DNA from: Strix aluco
Taxonomy: Eukaryota; Chordata; Aves; Strigiformes; Strigidae
Length of the DNA: 64,000 bases
Reading direction: 5' to 3'
Assembly (NCBI RefSeq): GCF_031877795.1
Contig: NC_133954.1
Location: 8,981,258-9,045,257 of the forward strand
The position numbers were made by a program, and so were the translations under genes. The notes beneath the pieces were generated by a model. The model did not search any database. It worked only from the letters and a program-made list of their open reading frames with translations, and had not been told where the DNA came from. Shown here piece after piece: positions 6,641 to 20,200 of the stretch (the stretch's first letter is position 1; every line of letters begins with the position of its first letter).

Positions 6641-9600
6641 ACAACTTACCTACATATTTATATATATTTACTTTCAGTTAATGGCATTATTATATCCACA
6701 CAGTGTCAAGGAAAGCACAATTACAATATCATTAAAATAGTATTTTACAGATCTCTCTATAATATATATACACATAATCAAGGGAGCGTATGACAAGGTT
6801 CCAGCTCACGTGTCCAGTGCATCAGACTGAACAGACATCGTGAGCCCACCCGAGTTTAAAAACGTGTTAAAAACACCGAGGCAGCCAGCCCCGTCCCCCA
6901 GCCCGGGGGTCTGTGGGCAGAGCAGCCCCCACGCGCGTCCTGCAGCGGCCGGGCCAAGCTGAGCTGGGGACGGAGCCGGAGCCGGAGGACGGGAACACCC
7001 AGCGCTCGGGGTTTGCATAGAGGAGGGGGAATAATCCCGATTTAGCAGACGCTGAGTGAACAGCCGGGGCCTGGGGCCAGTGGGGAAAGTCAAGGTGAGC
7101 TTGGAGGCAGCTTTAGGGATGGAGGGAGGTCGGTGGCTGCAGCACGAAGAGCCCCGGGGAACGGGCAGGGTGTGGGGGGTGCGGGATCGCTGGCGGAGGG
7201 GGGCACTTCCACAGCACCCCACAGCAGCCTGGGTGCCCTCCCGGGGCAGGGCAGGGATTGGAAGAGCCTGGCCAGCAGCAGGGGATGGATTTCCTCATCT
7301 TTTAAAAAAAAAACACACCCCAAATCTCCCCCCAAGATGCAGAGCAGGGGCCGTGAAGCCGTGCCGAGATGTCCCCTCCTGACAGCAGCACCAGCAGCCC
7401 CGGGAGGGTCCCCGGCGGTGCAAGGGGCTGGGAGGGCACAGCCCAGCCTGCCCGAGCAGGGACTGAAGCCGCGAATGAAAGAGGAAAGCGGCTTCTCCCC
7501 CCACACCCTGTTTTTTTGACCCCATCCAGCTCCCCGAGCCACAGCACAGGGACGTCAGCACCCGCGAGCGGAGCCGGGTGCCTCTGCCAGGCTTCAGCAC
7601 GGAGAGAGAACAGAAACCTTGGCCAGCTTGCTTGGATGCCAGAAAACAAGGCAAATCAGAGAAAAAAAAAACCAACACCAACACCAAAACAACCCCCTCA
7701 ACCACGGAATCCTTTGTCAGAAGAGGACAAGATATTTTAAACCCCGTTTTCGGGGCACATCCCCACCACGGGACACTGTAGCAAAGAACCTTGTCATACT
7801 GATCTCCCATCCACCCCCCACCCCGCCAAAAAAAACCCCAAACCAACCCAAAAACCATGACACCATGGGCCAGCCATGAACAACGCAGAGTAAAATTTAA
7901 AAAAAGAAAAAAAAAAGGAAATTACAATGATGCTTAGAAAATCGGAATTTGTTGGAAGTTTTTGTTTTCGATGACTGACAGGATGTCACACTTGCCCCAT
8001 CCTCACCTCACCAGTCACACAACTGGGATCTGTCGCGAAAGACCAGAAAAACCTAATTTTTGGTGACGTTCGATCTCACACCACCTCTCTGGAGGATTGT
8101 GACAGCACTAGCCCAGGTCACCTGGGGCCGTTTCCCCAGAGGCCCCTTCGCCTCCGGCTGCTGGGGAAGCCCGAGAGCCCGCGGAGGCCACGGCAGCTCC
8201 GCCTGGGCCACGCCACGTGGCCGGGGCGACCGGAACGGGTGACAAAATGGTGCTTTTTGAGGCGATAACACGGCCCAGCCTCTGCTCCGTGACCCAGGCA
8301 GCTGGGGGCTGCGGGGGGCTGCCTCGAGGGAGGGCAAGGAAAGGGCCCAGGGCCAGCGTCCAGCCCACGCTCTCCCATCGAGGAGCGTCCTGGTCCTGCC
8401 AGTCCAGCGCAGAGACCGGAAAAGAGGCGTTTGGCACAAGCAGGGTGCTTTCAAATTGCATTTTTCTTTCAGTCAGGGCTTGCTCCTCACTGAACCTTTC
8501 AGCAGAGCCCCCGTTTTGCACCACGTCCCCCTCAAAACCCCCCTGTACAAAAGACATTGCTCTAAACGATGGCCCCTGGATCTCAGCGCTCTCGGCAGCC
8601 GCCCAAGGGAAGTCGGGGTTGGGGCTCAGCCCAGGGCCCAGCTCAGTGAAACCCGGGCGCAGCGAGGGTTTGGGCTCTAGAAAAGTATTCCTCTTGTAAG
8701 ACACGGCTTGGAAAATGGTGTTTATTGGTATTTATAAATACAAACATAAGGAAGAGTCCATTTGAAGACGGATAATTGACTTAAAAGGACACTGTCAAGT
8801 AGTTTGAGCTACCTTAATGCTGTCACCCTGTTTGGGAAAAAAAAAAAAAAAAATGCTTTGGGTTCTGTATTCTTGAGTTTTCCCTTGAAAACTCTGTTAC
8901 AAAGAAATCAGTCAGCCAACTACACCCTGGCTTGCAAATCCATTTTAGCTCTCCCTTGCCACAGTATGAACTAAACCAAGTGTTCTGCCCAGAGTTGTGC
9001 AAATACTGTTGATTGCTGGGTGCTGCCCCGGGCGCACCCGCCTGCTCAGAGTCACTCTGTTACCATGGGAAACGCCATTATCTTCCACCACCCTGAAAAC
9101 CGGCGAAAGGAGCTCTGCCAGTGAAGGATAGGAACACGCTCGTTGAGGAGAAAGAGAATCCACCGCGCTAAAGAGGATTTGAATAAATATAACGGATTGA
9201 AAGCGATCTACAGGGAAGGAATTGACAGTATCCTTTTAAACACAGCGCACTGGGGTTTTCCTCCCAGCTGACTGTGCATCTGCGAGACTTTGTTAAGCAT
9301 ATACAGATGGGAGGGGGAAATTTAAGTTGTAGATGAAGGGGATACAGCTTTGGTGGTACTAAGCGACCCTTCCGACTGCCCCAAGAGCTCAGACAACGGT
9401 AAGAGGGTGGGAAGCAACACACTGTCCTCAAAGCAAACCCCCAGTGAAAAAAACAAGCCTCTGGGACCCTAAAATAGCCCTTCCTGGTGCTGCGCCCCCG
9501 CTCTTCCCCCCACCTTCGGCGTAAAGGTGAAGCAGCACTTCCTCGGCCGGCAGCTCGGGTGGCTGAAGGGACTCGCTCCCCTCTCAGCCAGCCGGGAACC

Positions 9601-11169
9601 GTCCAGCGACACGCGCGCTCCCTCCCGTCCCGGGGCGCCGACAGCGGCGGGAGCGCCATTACCGACACGGCAGCTCGTCTTCCGCAACCCCCTGAAGAGT
9701 CTGACCAAGCTCTGCCCCATTAAACCCCCGGCGTCTGCCCATCTGCCACACGGCTCACCCAGGGCACGTGCAGAACCGGGAGCTCACCCAGCTCTCTGCG
9801 CCCCGCTGAGGCACCTGGGCTAATCTTGCCTGAAACGCCTCAAACCCAGCCGCCACGAACACGCCGGCAGCTGGGAAGGGCCAGCACATTGCAAACCCCC
9901 TTTTCATTCTGATGGTTCCTTCTCCGGGGCAAGACACTTACCTGCAGGAGATGTAAAAGTCAGCAAAACCACCCAGCGTACAAAAAGGTGACAGTAACGG
10001 AGGGTGTGTGCTCAGGCCCGCTGCTCCTCCCGCTTCCATCAGCGAGTCATTTTATCAGGGCAAGAAGCAAAAAAGACTCTATTTTGCTTTTCCTTGGGGG
10101 CAGGATGAAGGGTCCGAGGGGCAGGACAGGAGTAGGAGGGAACTTACAGCCACTGGAACAGAGACTATAACTTTTTCCCCTATACCAAGAGTTATATTCT
10201 TGTCACTGGGATTAAAACCTGAAATGCAAAACAAATCCGGACACCCAATCGCTGATAAAAACAGGCCAAGAAGCCTACGAGAGCCCCGCCTGTAGTGCAG
10301 CTCACTTGCCATTTAAAAATCTTCCTAACAGGTCAATACAGGCTCAGGCTTCTAATGGTAAAAAGTACTTTTTTTTTTTTTTAATTTAAATTGATTCATA
10401 ACTTTCGTTTGGTAAATCTCAAAAAATTACTGAATTAGAAATCTGTAAAAAAAGCAGGATGTAGGGAGGGTAAAAAAACTGAGCCTGACATTACAGATTT
10501 CAAGCTATATCACAACAATCTAGGAAGCCTCTGAGCTGGCTGCTACAGAACACAGAAGAAAGAGATGAACCTTCAATGTGAGCATGCTCAGGGTGGTCAG
10601 CAGGGAACGGGAAGTAGAGAAGCACAAGGAAATCGTGGCTCACAACAGCTGCTGCTTCATTCCCTCACTGAAAAATGGACACAAAACTTGTTGGGATTTT
10701 CAGGTTTGGGTGTTTGTTTGTTTTTTTTTTTTTTTTTTCTTCTGGACAATGGATGCAGGGTTTAAGCATGTTCCTTCCCTCTCCCCCTCTCCCCATGTCA
10801 AAGGATTTCGGTTACTATTCCAACCTCAACAGCAGCAACAGTCGTTCCGGGTTCACAAAAACCTCCCCTCCTTACCGCAATGATTTCATCTGAGCATGCC
10901 CAGTAGGAATGGTTCAGAATTATACCAATCCACCTACAGAAAAAGCCAACACAGCTCCAGCTCCCATACTGCAGAGTTCATCAGTTTGCTGGAACAGGCG
11001 GGGTGTGTATATGTACGTGTATGGGTGGCTACAGGGGCCTGGCACCGCAGCCCGGCTCGCTGGCCCTTGCAAATGACACTGGTATCGCTTTCCTTGGAGA
11101 TACTGGTGTCCACCGTAATTCTACAAGTGTAATTAAATACTCAGTTTGCAAGGATGACCACTTCCAGTG
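6640..11169 (-). other. FBXL20: FBXL20 3' UTR (long, distal end inferred)
   Basis: The sequence follows the FBXL20 stop codon (11170-11172) without another gene. Base composition shifts sharply to AT-rich at about 6640-6780, where TATAAA/AATATA-type signals occur on the minus strand, a plausible distal end. A canonical AATAAA (8721-8726) offers a proximal end. FBXL20 is known for a multi-kilobase 3' UTR. No microRNA hairpin or repeat was recognised in it. Confidence 0.5.
8721..8726 (-). terminator. FBXL20: candidate proximal polyadenylation signal (AATAAA) of FBXL20
   Basis: AATAAA on the minus strand, 2.4 kb past the stop codon. It would give a shorter alternative 3' UTR. Confidence 0.4.
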
Positions 11170-11277
11170 TCATAGGATGATGCAACATCTGCAGAAGCGT
11201 TGTCTGCTGCCTCCAACCGAAGGAGGTGGAGTCACAGGCGCGAAGTAGGCGTGGACTTTAATATTGGGTAAATGGGT
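11170..11277 (-). CDS. FBXL20: FBXL20 exon 15 (C-terminus, CaaX box)
   Basis: Residues 402-436, THLPNIKVHAYFAPVTPPP through CRCCIIL and TGA at 11170-11172. CIIL is the prenylation motif. Confidence 0.97.
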   Translation of the reverse strand, partial: THLPNIKVHAYFAPVTPPPSVGGSRQRFCRCCIIL

Positions 11278-14200
11278 CTGAAAAGACAAACACAATGCAT
11301 AAAGTGACACACAGAATCACAGAATGGTTTGGGCGGGAAGGGACCTTAAAGATCATCTCGTTCCAACCCCCCTGTCGCGGGCAGGGACACCTCCCACTAG
11401 ACCAAGTTGCCCAACCTGGCCTTGAACCCTCCCAGGGAGGGGGCAGCCACAGCTCCTCTGGGCAACCTGTGCCAGGGCCTCCCCACCCTCACAGGGGAGA
11501 ATTTCTTCCTTGTGTCTAATCTAAACCTCCTCTCTGTCAGTTTAAAGCTGTCGTCCCCTACCCTGTCACTACAGGTCTTAGTAAAAAGTCTCTGACACGG
11601 GTAGCGGCAGCGCAAGAGTCAAAGAGAAGCTGAAATAGGCCCGGCTTACTTGTCTTCAGACTACAAACTAAAGACATAAAAACCAGAGTCGAACTCTTTC
11701 AGTTCACCAGCACGACCCTCCCCCAGCCTGGGCATTAGCAAGGCCTTTCTGTTACCAGAAAACAGGAGTTATAGGGAGTGAGAAAAAACGATGCTCGTTC
11801 CTCCCCGTTAATCCCGTGGGAGCTGCGGGGAACAGAACATCTAACCCCGGATCGGTGTTCTCCTCGCACACGTGACCATTGCTCCTCTTTTACAGGAGGA
11901 GGAGCAGGCTCAGGAGGGCACCCCTGGGACACAGCGCGCCCTCGCGGAGTGGCCCCGGCTCTGCCCCCCTCGCACGGCCACGCAGCCTCCCCGGCAGCGA
12001 CCGGCTCCTTACGGGAGTAGCCCGAGGTGGTTACACGGGACGTGTCGGTCTAGAGGGCACCGCAGTCCGCGCTGAGCAGTGGAGAGGAGAGGAGGTGCCG
12101 TTCCACACATCTGCTGGGCCCGAACTCTCGGTCCCCCGTTCAGAAGAGCCCAGTCATGTGCCTCTAAACGAGGACTCGCACGCTGGGTCTCCTCTGTTCC
12201 TTTCTGCTGCTACTCAGCGCACACAGCAATTATCTCTCTTCCCTACCAGCTAGCGTCCGTCCCCATCCAATCTTCCAAGTGCAGGACAGCTATTAAATTC
12301 ACAGACGGTTCTCACAATACTTTTAAGAACGAGCAGCAGATCACGAGGAATCTGAAACCTCAGCCCTCCCTCCTCCCCACACAGAGGGTTCAAGCCACAG
12401 CCTTAGCAGTGTTTTAATTTCTTTTTTTACCCTGAGTCTCTTGATCCCTGCCCGCGTGATTTGCTGACAGTCGTACAGTTCTATCCTCTCCAAGCTGTGG
12501 CAGCTTTTCAGGTGCTCCAGGGAGGCGTCCGTGATCAAGGGGCAGTTGTCCAGCTCGATCACCTCCAAGCGGTCGTGTGCGCAGGCGCCGTTTCCCAAGT
12601 GACGAATCCCATCGTCCGTGATCAGCTCACAGTGGGACAAACTCTGCAGCCAAACAGAGCAAGTTAGCAGCCTCTGCCACTGGCAAACAGAAGCCCACAC
12701 CCGGCCGGGGGACACTGTGGGAGGAGAGAGAAGACACCCCATGTTTCACAGGTTTGGAGTGGTTTGCCACAGTGGTGTTTTGGATGGGTCTATGCTCCCT
12801 CCTTGCACTGGAGCCACGGCTGCGCTCCGGAGTCCGGGCACTGGGCTCTGCGGGCCACCAGCGACCGACGTGCCTGCGAGGGAAAGCTCACGGCCGGAGC
12901 GCAGCGAGCTGCTGGAAGAGGAGACCCATGGGGCTCGGAGACAGCACAGCACAGCAATGGAATAAATACCACCTTTGTAAAATCTGCGTGGCCTTACAGG
13001 TCACGGGAAGGACCCTGTCACCGGGTCTAAGAACCAGCAGAAATATAATGTCACCTACTTGGTGCATTTTTGGGGGAAGGGGCCACATCTTAAAAGTTCT
13101 CGAGGAGGAAGCGGGGCTGCAGCTGGGAGATGGTGTCAGCCTGTTGCCGTGCCGAGGGGCACAGCGGGCAGAAGGGGCGGCTGCATCCCCCCACCTCCCA
13201 GGACGGGTGTTCTCATGATGACAACGGAGCAGCCCACACAGGGACGCAGAGGAGACCAGGACTGAATTCCCAGAAATTTAGACCAAGAGGAACATCGCCT
13301 TCCTGAGCCAGCAAGCTTCCCCGGTCTCAGCTGCCCAGGTGAGAAGGGCTGCACTCTGCTCTCCTACAGACGGACTGACAGCCCGGTTTGTCGACAGATT
13401 CTGCTAGGCTGAGGACAGCCAGAGGCTGGTACCAGGAGAATCCAGTGTCCTATAATTCATTTTCAGGCAGCTGTGGGTGCCTGGCGCATGATTAATGCTA
13501 GCAGTAGGGGAGGGACAATAGGTTCTTCAGGGTCAAGTTTCTAGCCGAGTTCTTCCAAGCCTTCGCAACATGTCTATGAAGTCAAAGAGACAAATCCCCA
13601 CAGGCAGTGCTTAAAATCCCTTTGTTTATAGAAAGAAAATGCTGAAAGTCTCACTTATAACACTCACCAGAACCTGAAGCCGTGGACAGTGTATGGAAAG
13701 CTGGATTAGTGTGCTGTCTGTTATCTGCAAAAAAAAGAAAATGCCCTTTCATGCTGGGTGCTTTGCACAAGGACTTTTCCCCTCCCACAAAAAAAAAAAA
13801 AAAGATGTAAACTTTCGCCTAATCCATGACAGTGCTCCCTGCAGTCACTCTCCTGAGCCCCTCAGGAACTCATCTCCTCCGTGACCAAATTTCACGTGTC
13901 TAGATTCTCCCACTCCCTTATAGAAATCAACTCCAGTCATTAAAGGACTGTTAAGGCAGAGGCACTGCTGCTTTTCTGAACTTCCTCTCATGAAATGAGC
14001 TCCCAATTAAGAGAAGCAAGTGAGCAAGACCTCTTCAACACCACAGTGTCTCAATATTTGTCTCTGAAAATACAAGAGGCATTCAAATCCCCTTCCAATA
14101 GCCTGGTGGATTGGCCAATTGTTCCTCTTTATTCAGGAGGAGACAGACTCAACACAACAGCTTCCTCATCTAAGAGCACTCAGAAGAGAACTTGCTGGGC

Positions 14201-17200
14201 TGTCTTTGTTCAGTGTAGTCAGTCCAAGGACACAGCCCAATTTTTCTTGATTCCTTTTTTGGGTTTAAATCACTTCCTGTCTGGACTATTGTAATTTCCT
14301 TTTGTGATCTGAATTTCTGCCCTGTAAACATCAGGAAGTACAGAAGAGTGGGGTCACGCTGTTCTCATGGCAGGAAGCAAACCCCTGTTATCACCACTGT
14401 CTTTATCTGAATTGATTTCAAATCTGTCCTTAGATTTAGAGATTTTTCATGGGATCTTGAGTAAATTCAACTGCTTCCCTGTAAATGCTACCTTGAAACA
14501 GTTACAGCCTAGGGCAGGTACCCCACAGAACAGTGTGTGGGCACGTACGAGACCTCCTTGGAACTACGGCAGCGGCTGCAGCGCAGAGACCCAGCGATAA
14601 CAGACCCCCTACCCACGTCCCACCGCCTCTGAGGAAGGCCAATGGCAGCATGGGCACCCCAGTTTTACTTCAAGTTTGTTGCTATGTTTTTTCAAAACAG
14701 AAGTAACCCCCATTACCTCCAGCAATACACACAGCACAAACCTTCCCTTGCCTTACGCAGAGATCTCATCTGGGACTTTATCTTGTGACAAAGGTCACAA
14801 TTCACCCACCTATGACATGACCCTCAGGGCATATCTATTACTACTAAAAGATTTTTTATTATTTACAGCAGCAGTCACTACTACGAAATATGAACAAAGG
14901 ATCAAACTACAAAACCAGTATTTTCTTATCCAATACATCCAATCTTCTCCTTCAGGATCTACATCAAGTTCTCATTTGGAGACAATCTCCTACTTTTCCC
15001 CACCTTTCCACACTGCTGTGACTGTGCGAAAAGAGAAACAGCCAGAGATGGCACCTCCTACCTGAACACACTCTTCCAGGTCCATTTTTTCAAGCTCATG
15101 GCAGTTCTAGGAACAAACAGAAGACCGAACGCACAAACTAAGTGTAAAGTTCAGTCAGCAAATACAAACACAACTACAATGGAGAGAATTCTTCTTAAAA
15201 ATGAAGGGTTTTCCTCCATGAAACATCATGACTGGGAAGTTTGCTGGTTCTTTACGAACAGCACCAAGTATAGTAAAGGATGTGTAGCAGTTTCATTCAT
15301 TTAAAGCACAGAGGTTTTTTTATTCATAGAAAGTAAAGGTAGTTAAATTTAGGGTCACTTGTACACAACACAGCTTAATCTAGAGAAACAAACAGTAAAG
15401 TTTAACTCCCAAGGATTTACCATTTCAGGTCGTTTGGATGCACATCGTCCCAGACGCGTGGGTCAGGACAATGCCAACGATTACTTACAACTGAATTTTT
15501 GTAACTTAGCTTCCACTCAAACATCGAGGTCAACAGCATTGCAAAAATCTACATTCAAGAGAAAGCTACTGTTTTTTCTTATCAATCATGAAAAAAAAAG
15601 ATACTTGATGAAAAAGTGGAAATGAGCACTTACCCTAGCTAGAGTGGTAAAGCCCACATCTGTTAGTTGAGAACACCTTGCAACTTCTAATATTCTGCAC
15701 AGAAAGAATTTATAATAACCATGGTGGAGTCATTTTGCTTTTCAGAGTGTTTCATTAAAAGCTTCCAGCAACCCAGAAAAGTTTGACCCGGTTTAGGCTG
15801 TGCTCTCTGAGAGGATAATTTGCACAGAGCATCCACCCTCTATACCTGAGTGTAGGTCACAGGGAAAGAAAAAAAGAAGTCAGGCTAAAAGGGAACTCCA
15901 CGGGTCACCCAGTCTGTGCCCCGCCACGAGGCAGGGAGGTCTAATCCCACAAACGTTGGACTAAAGTGCTCTTAAAAACCTCCACAGCTGGACACTCCAC
16001 AACCTCCCCGAGTGATCTCCTCTGGTTTCCACCCCGAGCACAGAGCTCACCACGACAAAGGGTGTGATACTCGACAACCCGGCAGAGGAGCATTAAGAGA
16101 ATAAATATTTAATGCCACGAGAGAAGAGTCTGAAGTTTTCTAAGAGGCAAACTGCTTGCTTCTGTGACAACAGATAAACCTTCTGGCTGACAGCCACCAC
16201 AGCTCTACAGAGGTTTCCTTCGCAGCGTTACCGTGTCCATCTACCTTTAGAAAAAAGGGAGCCAGCCTGCCTGCGGTGCATTATGCATTTACCGTAGGGA
16301 GCGTGACACTGTAAACTGCAGCTGAACATAAACACAGAAACCGTTTGGAACCAAAATTATATTTTACCTTCCTCTTTCAAAACTGGTTCCCATACATTTC
16401 TATGCTGCACTTTGTACCCGTAGCTCTTTAAATGAGATATCACAGAGAACAGTTGTGGTTTGTTTTCCCCCGGAAAACATGTATTTTATGCTATTTAATA
16501 CAGGCCACTCAGCTGTTACAGATGTCAGATAATAAAACTGTCTCTTCTTTCTGCATCTGGCTATTTTCTGAATTATAGCGAAGCCTTCCTAAGAAACTTG
16601 TCCTAATAAAAAAAGTCTTAAAAAAATAGTAAAAAAAAAAAAGCACCTGCAGAGATGTCGCTGGAAGCCCACTCTGTCAAGCAGAGTAAAAGTTTGCACA
16701 AATTCCAAAAATCATCACGAAAACCCTGTTAATATCACATGTCAAGAGGAAACAATGTTGTTTAAATGTGTTTTCAGTTCTCAATACAAAAGTAACCTAA
16801 CCTCAACTGTTTTTCATAAAAGAACAAAAGCAGATACACAATGGTGTAAAAGGAGACTGCTCCTAAGCGCGTCCGCTGGCAGCGCACACCACCACGGCAG
16901 GGAGCTCTTCTACCACTCTTTCACTCGCACCGCTTTAGAAACCAGAAGTTTGGGTACAACTACGACCATCCCCTAGCAAATGCGTGGAAAAAGCTCAGTG
17001 ACTAAAAAGTGCCCTTTCAGAAAGGCCTTCAGAGTCTAAAAGGGCTCAAAGACCACACGACTGAGTCGCCAAGATCCTTGGCTCAAGGCGCAGCGGGTCA
17101 CTGGCGCTCGGGTTGCTCCGTGGTGAAAACTTACCTGAGCCTCGGGCAGTTCTGTCCCAGGGCATTCAGGATGGCATCGGTAATGTTACAGCAGCCTGAA

Positions 17201-20200
17201 GCACACAAGGATTGTAACTTGTGGCATCCTCTGCATATTGTAATGAGACCATCATCTGTTATTTGCTACAAGAAAAACAATAACAACATCACAAGCCATA
17301 ACAACGTAGGTGGAGGTGCAAGGCACTGCATATTTTCCTTCTCAGACTTCCAACCAGGCACTTAACTAAGGCCACGTTACGCTTCTTTCAACCCAAAAAT
17401 GCATTCAAACGTTTCACTGGAGCAGCTGAAACAGGATAAGCCACATTGAAGGGACTTGTAAACATTCAGAAAGTGATTCCACATGCACGGAAATGTTTCT
17501 GAGCTGGGCCACGTGAGCGATGGGGGAAGGCATGGCCTAGGCTGGGTCTCCTGCCTTCCTCTGCAACCCCCTGCTTGTAAAGACCTTCTTGGCTGAAACC
17601 CAAGACAAGAAAGCACCTAACAGTCAGTTACCCACAAAATAAGCAGGTTGTTTTCACAAACAGCCTTTTAAAAATACACTTGAGTGGTTTAGGACCAAAA
17701 CCTGAACCATAAGAGACCGGCATTCAGCCAAACCCACGTTAAATTCACGCCGTGGCACAGCAGCTCCATCGACCTGCAGCGTCCCCGGACACTCAGGCTC
17801 CGTCCAGCCCCACGTGCTCTTCTCTGGGATGGTGACAGTGCACAAATCTGCTCCAGGTGTTTCCCCACATAAGCACGAGGGGCTGGGAGTGTGGCTGTGC
17901 CAAGGAGCTGCACAGGACCCAGAGCGACGTGGGCAGCGGGAGAAGGGGAAGAGGGACAAGCAGTGGCAGGGGCTCTGAGTGCCAGAGCACCAGGTTAAAC
18001 CTCACTTCGTTCTTCAGTTCTGGATTTTCAGAGGCAGCCGGACTCAATTCCCCCAGAAAAGCACCAACCTAGGGACTGGCACTGCTTCTTTTAAAATAGC
18101 AAAGAGCAAGTCTGTGAGCTGGGAAGCCCAAGTTCTGGAGTGAGATGAAATAGAAACTGAGTAGAACTTGGTATTTTCAGTTAAGGCAATCAAGAACCTT
18201 CTTAGTTTTCCTCTCCCGTTTGCCTCTCCCCTAGATCCCAGACGCAGGTCTGGAACCTGCTCCCAGTTCAGCTCCTCCTTTGCAAGCACCCAGTCTCGGA
18301 TGGGCACCAGTCTAGCCAGTTTAGTAACTGGCAAAACTCCTCCTCAAACAGGACTGGGGAAGGACAGCCCTGCAGCCCCCAAAGGCCTTGCCCACTTGTG
18401 TGGAAAGGGAAGAGACTGTCCGGTTACTCACTCCGCGTATGCACAAAGAGCCCTTTCCGATTTCCTTTTTGGCATAAATACACATTTTTGGCACTGCAGA
18501 GTAACGGGTTTAGAGCCCTTCTGTGCAGGGAAACTGCACTTCTTGGTTCAATTTTATAAAGAGAACAGAGGAACCGCCTGGCTAGATCACCACAAACGCT
18601 CCAGCCCGATGGAAAGAATTTTTCCAGCTAGTCCTGCAAATGAGTTTAGAAGCCCCGTGGGCAGGGCAAAAAGACAAACAATTCTGACAAAGTGAATGCT
18701 ATGACACTGTTTTGGGGGCTTATTCAACATTACTGAATGCTACCAAAAAAGCCGGTTTTCATCAACTATTTTTAAAAGTCTCGTAAATTTACAACTGCCC
18801 TGTCTGCAGGGATGATGTTTCTGGGGTGGAGCACATTCTGCACGGTTCTGCCTCTAAATGCACAATGATGGCTGAGCTGGGAAATCATAGGAAGCTTTAC
18901 TTACTAAGCATGTTTGAAGGTTTAAAGTCACCAGTTCAGGACAATGTGCACCAATGTATTTCAGAGCTTCATCCTCAAGCTGGGAAGAAAAATTTAGAGA
19001 CTTAAGCAATCTGTTAGTATTTGAAGCAATCTTCAAAATAAAGCTTTGAGAACAATAAAGCATCTGTGGTCTGGATACCTATGGGGGAGGAGGGCAATGC
19101 ACTGCAGTCTCAAAATACACAGCAGTAAGTGCATGCTTTTTTTTTTCCTCTTTTTCCCCCTTTTTTACCACCTCAGGAACAGAGTTCAAAGACCCACAAC
19201 ACTAAGTTACTGATTTAAAGAGAAGCTGATCTGATAAAACATGCATAATTAACAAAGCAAGTCGTGAAATCAGAAACTGTTTACAGGAATTAAGGAAATG
19301 CTTCACTAGTGAGGGCCTTTAAGTGACACTATTTTTATATTGCAATACTGGAACTCAAAAAAAAAAGTCTTATTTTAATGTGAGGAGCACAAACATATCC
19401 AGGTTGCTTTCTGATGATAAAAAAGCCTGCTATTCTTAAATCTATAAGAACAGATGGCAAGTAATTGATAACAAGGATGTATTGCCATCAATATTACTCA
19501 CGACTCCATAAATTACTAGAAACTCAAGCTGTTTCTATGACCTGAATTCTCAAAATAGGCTGAGATTGTTTTATCTTTAATCAAGTCATTTTTACAGCCA
19601 TGTGTACCCATCTCACGTATTAAAAATCCAACAGTAGTATAAAATTAGAAAAACTACCGACTATAGCCCTTACAGCTGCGTTTTCTTGTGCACACAAGGG
19701 TATTACTGCTTTGTGCCCATAACCAGTGTGTTATTATGATAAGCAAAGCAATAATCTTTCGGGACTTTCTGTGTCCACGCACAGGAGAAATATGCTTTTT
19801 GCAAAATCAAAACATATAGCTGTTTATCTATACACAGCTGACAAAAATGGCACTTACTGACTCATACTTCAGGAATCCCTACCCCCAAGAAAAAAAGCTT
19901 AAATCCAAAACAAATCAGCGCTGTCCATGTTTGGGTACAAGGACCCAACAGATCAGAGATCATCTTCCAAGTCTACCTTGAGGCTCTTAAACTCTCGGAA
20001 GTTTCTGGGTCACAGGTTTCAACTCCCGTGGGGTCCGTTTTACTCTCCTTTTTCAAAGACAAAATTCCGAGATACACGTTTGCTCCTTTCTAGCCTGTCT
20101 GCATTAAAAAGACCCCAGCCCACTGAAGTGAAAAAATAGTCCCCACATTCTTTGTGAAAGAGCTCTGCAAGGAGCTCTTGCTCTTTAAAAGAGTAATGCT

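Larger units (their letters stand above)
12644..15633 (-). other. FBXL20: FBXL20 introns 13, 12 and 11
   Basis: Introns 12644-13677, 13735-15061 and 15107-15633. Poly-A runs near 13725 and 13789. No gene, RNA or repeat family recognised. Confidence 0.85.
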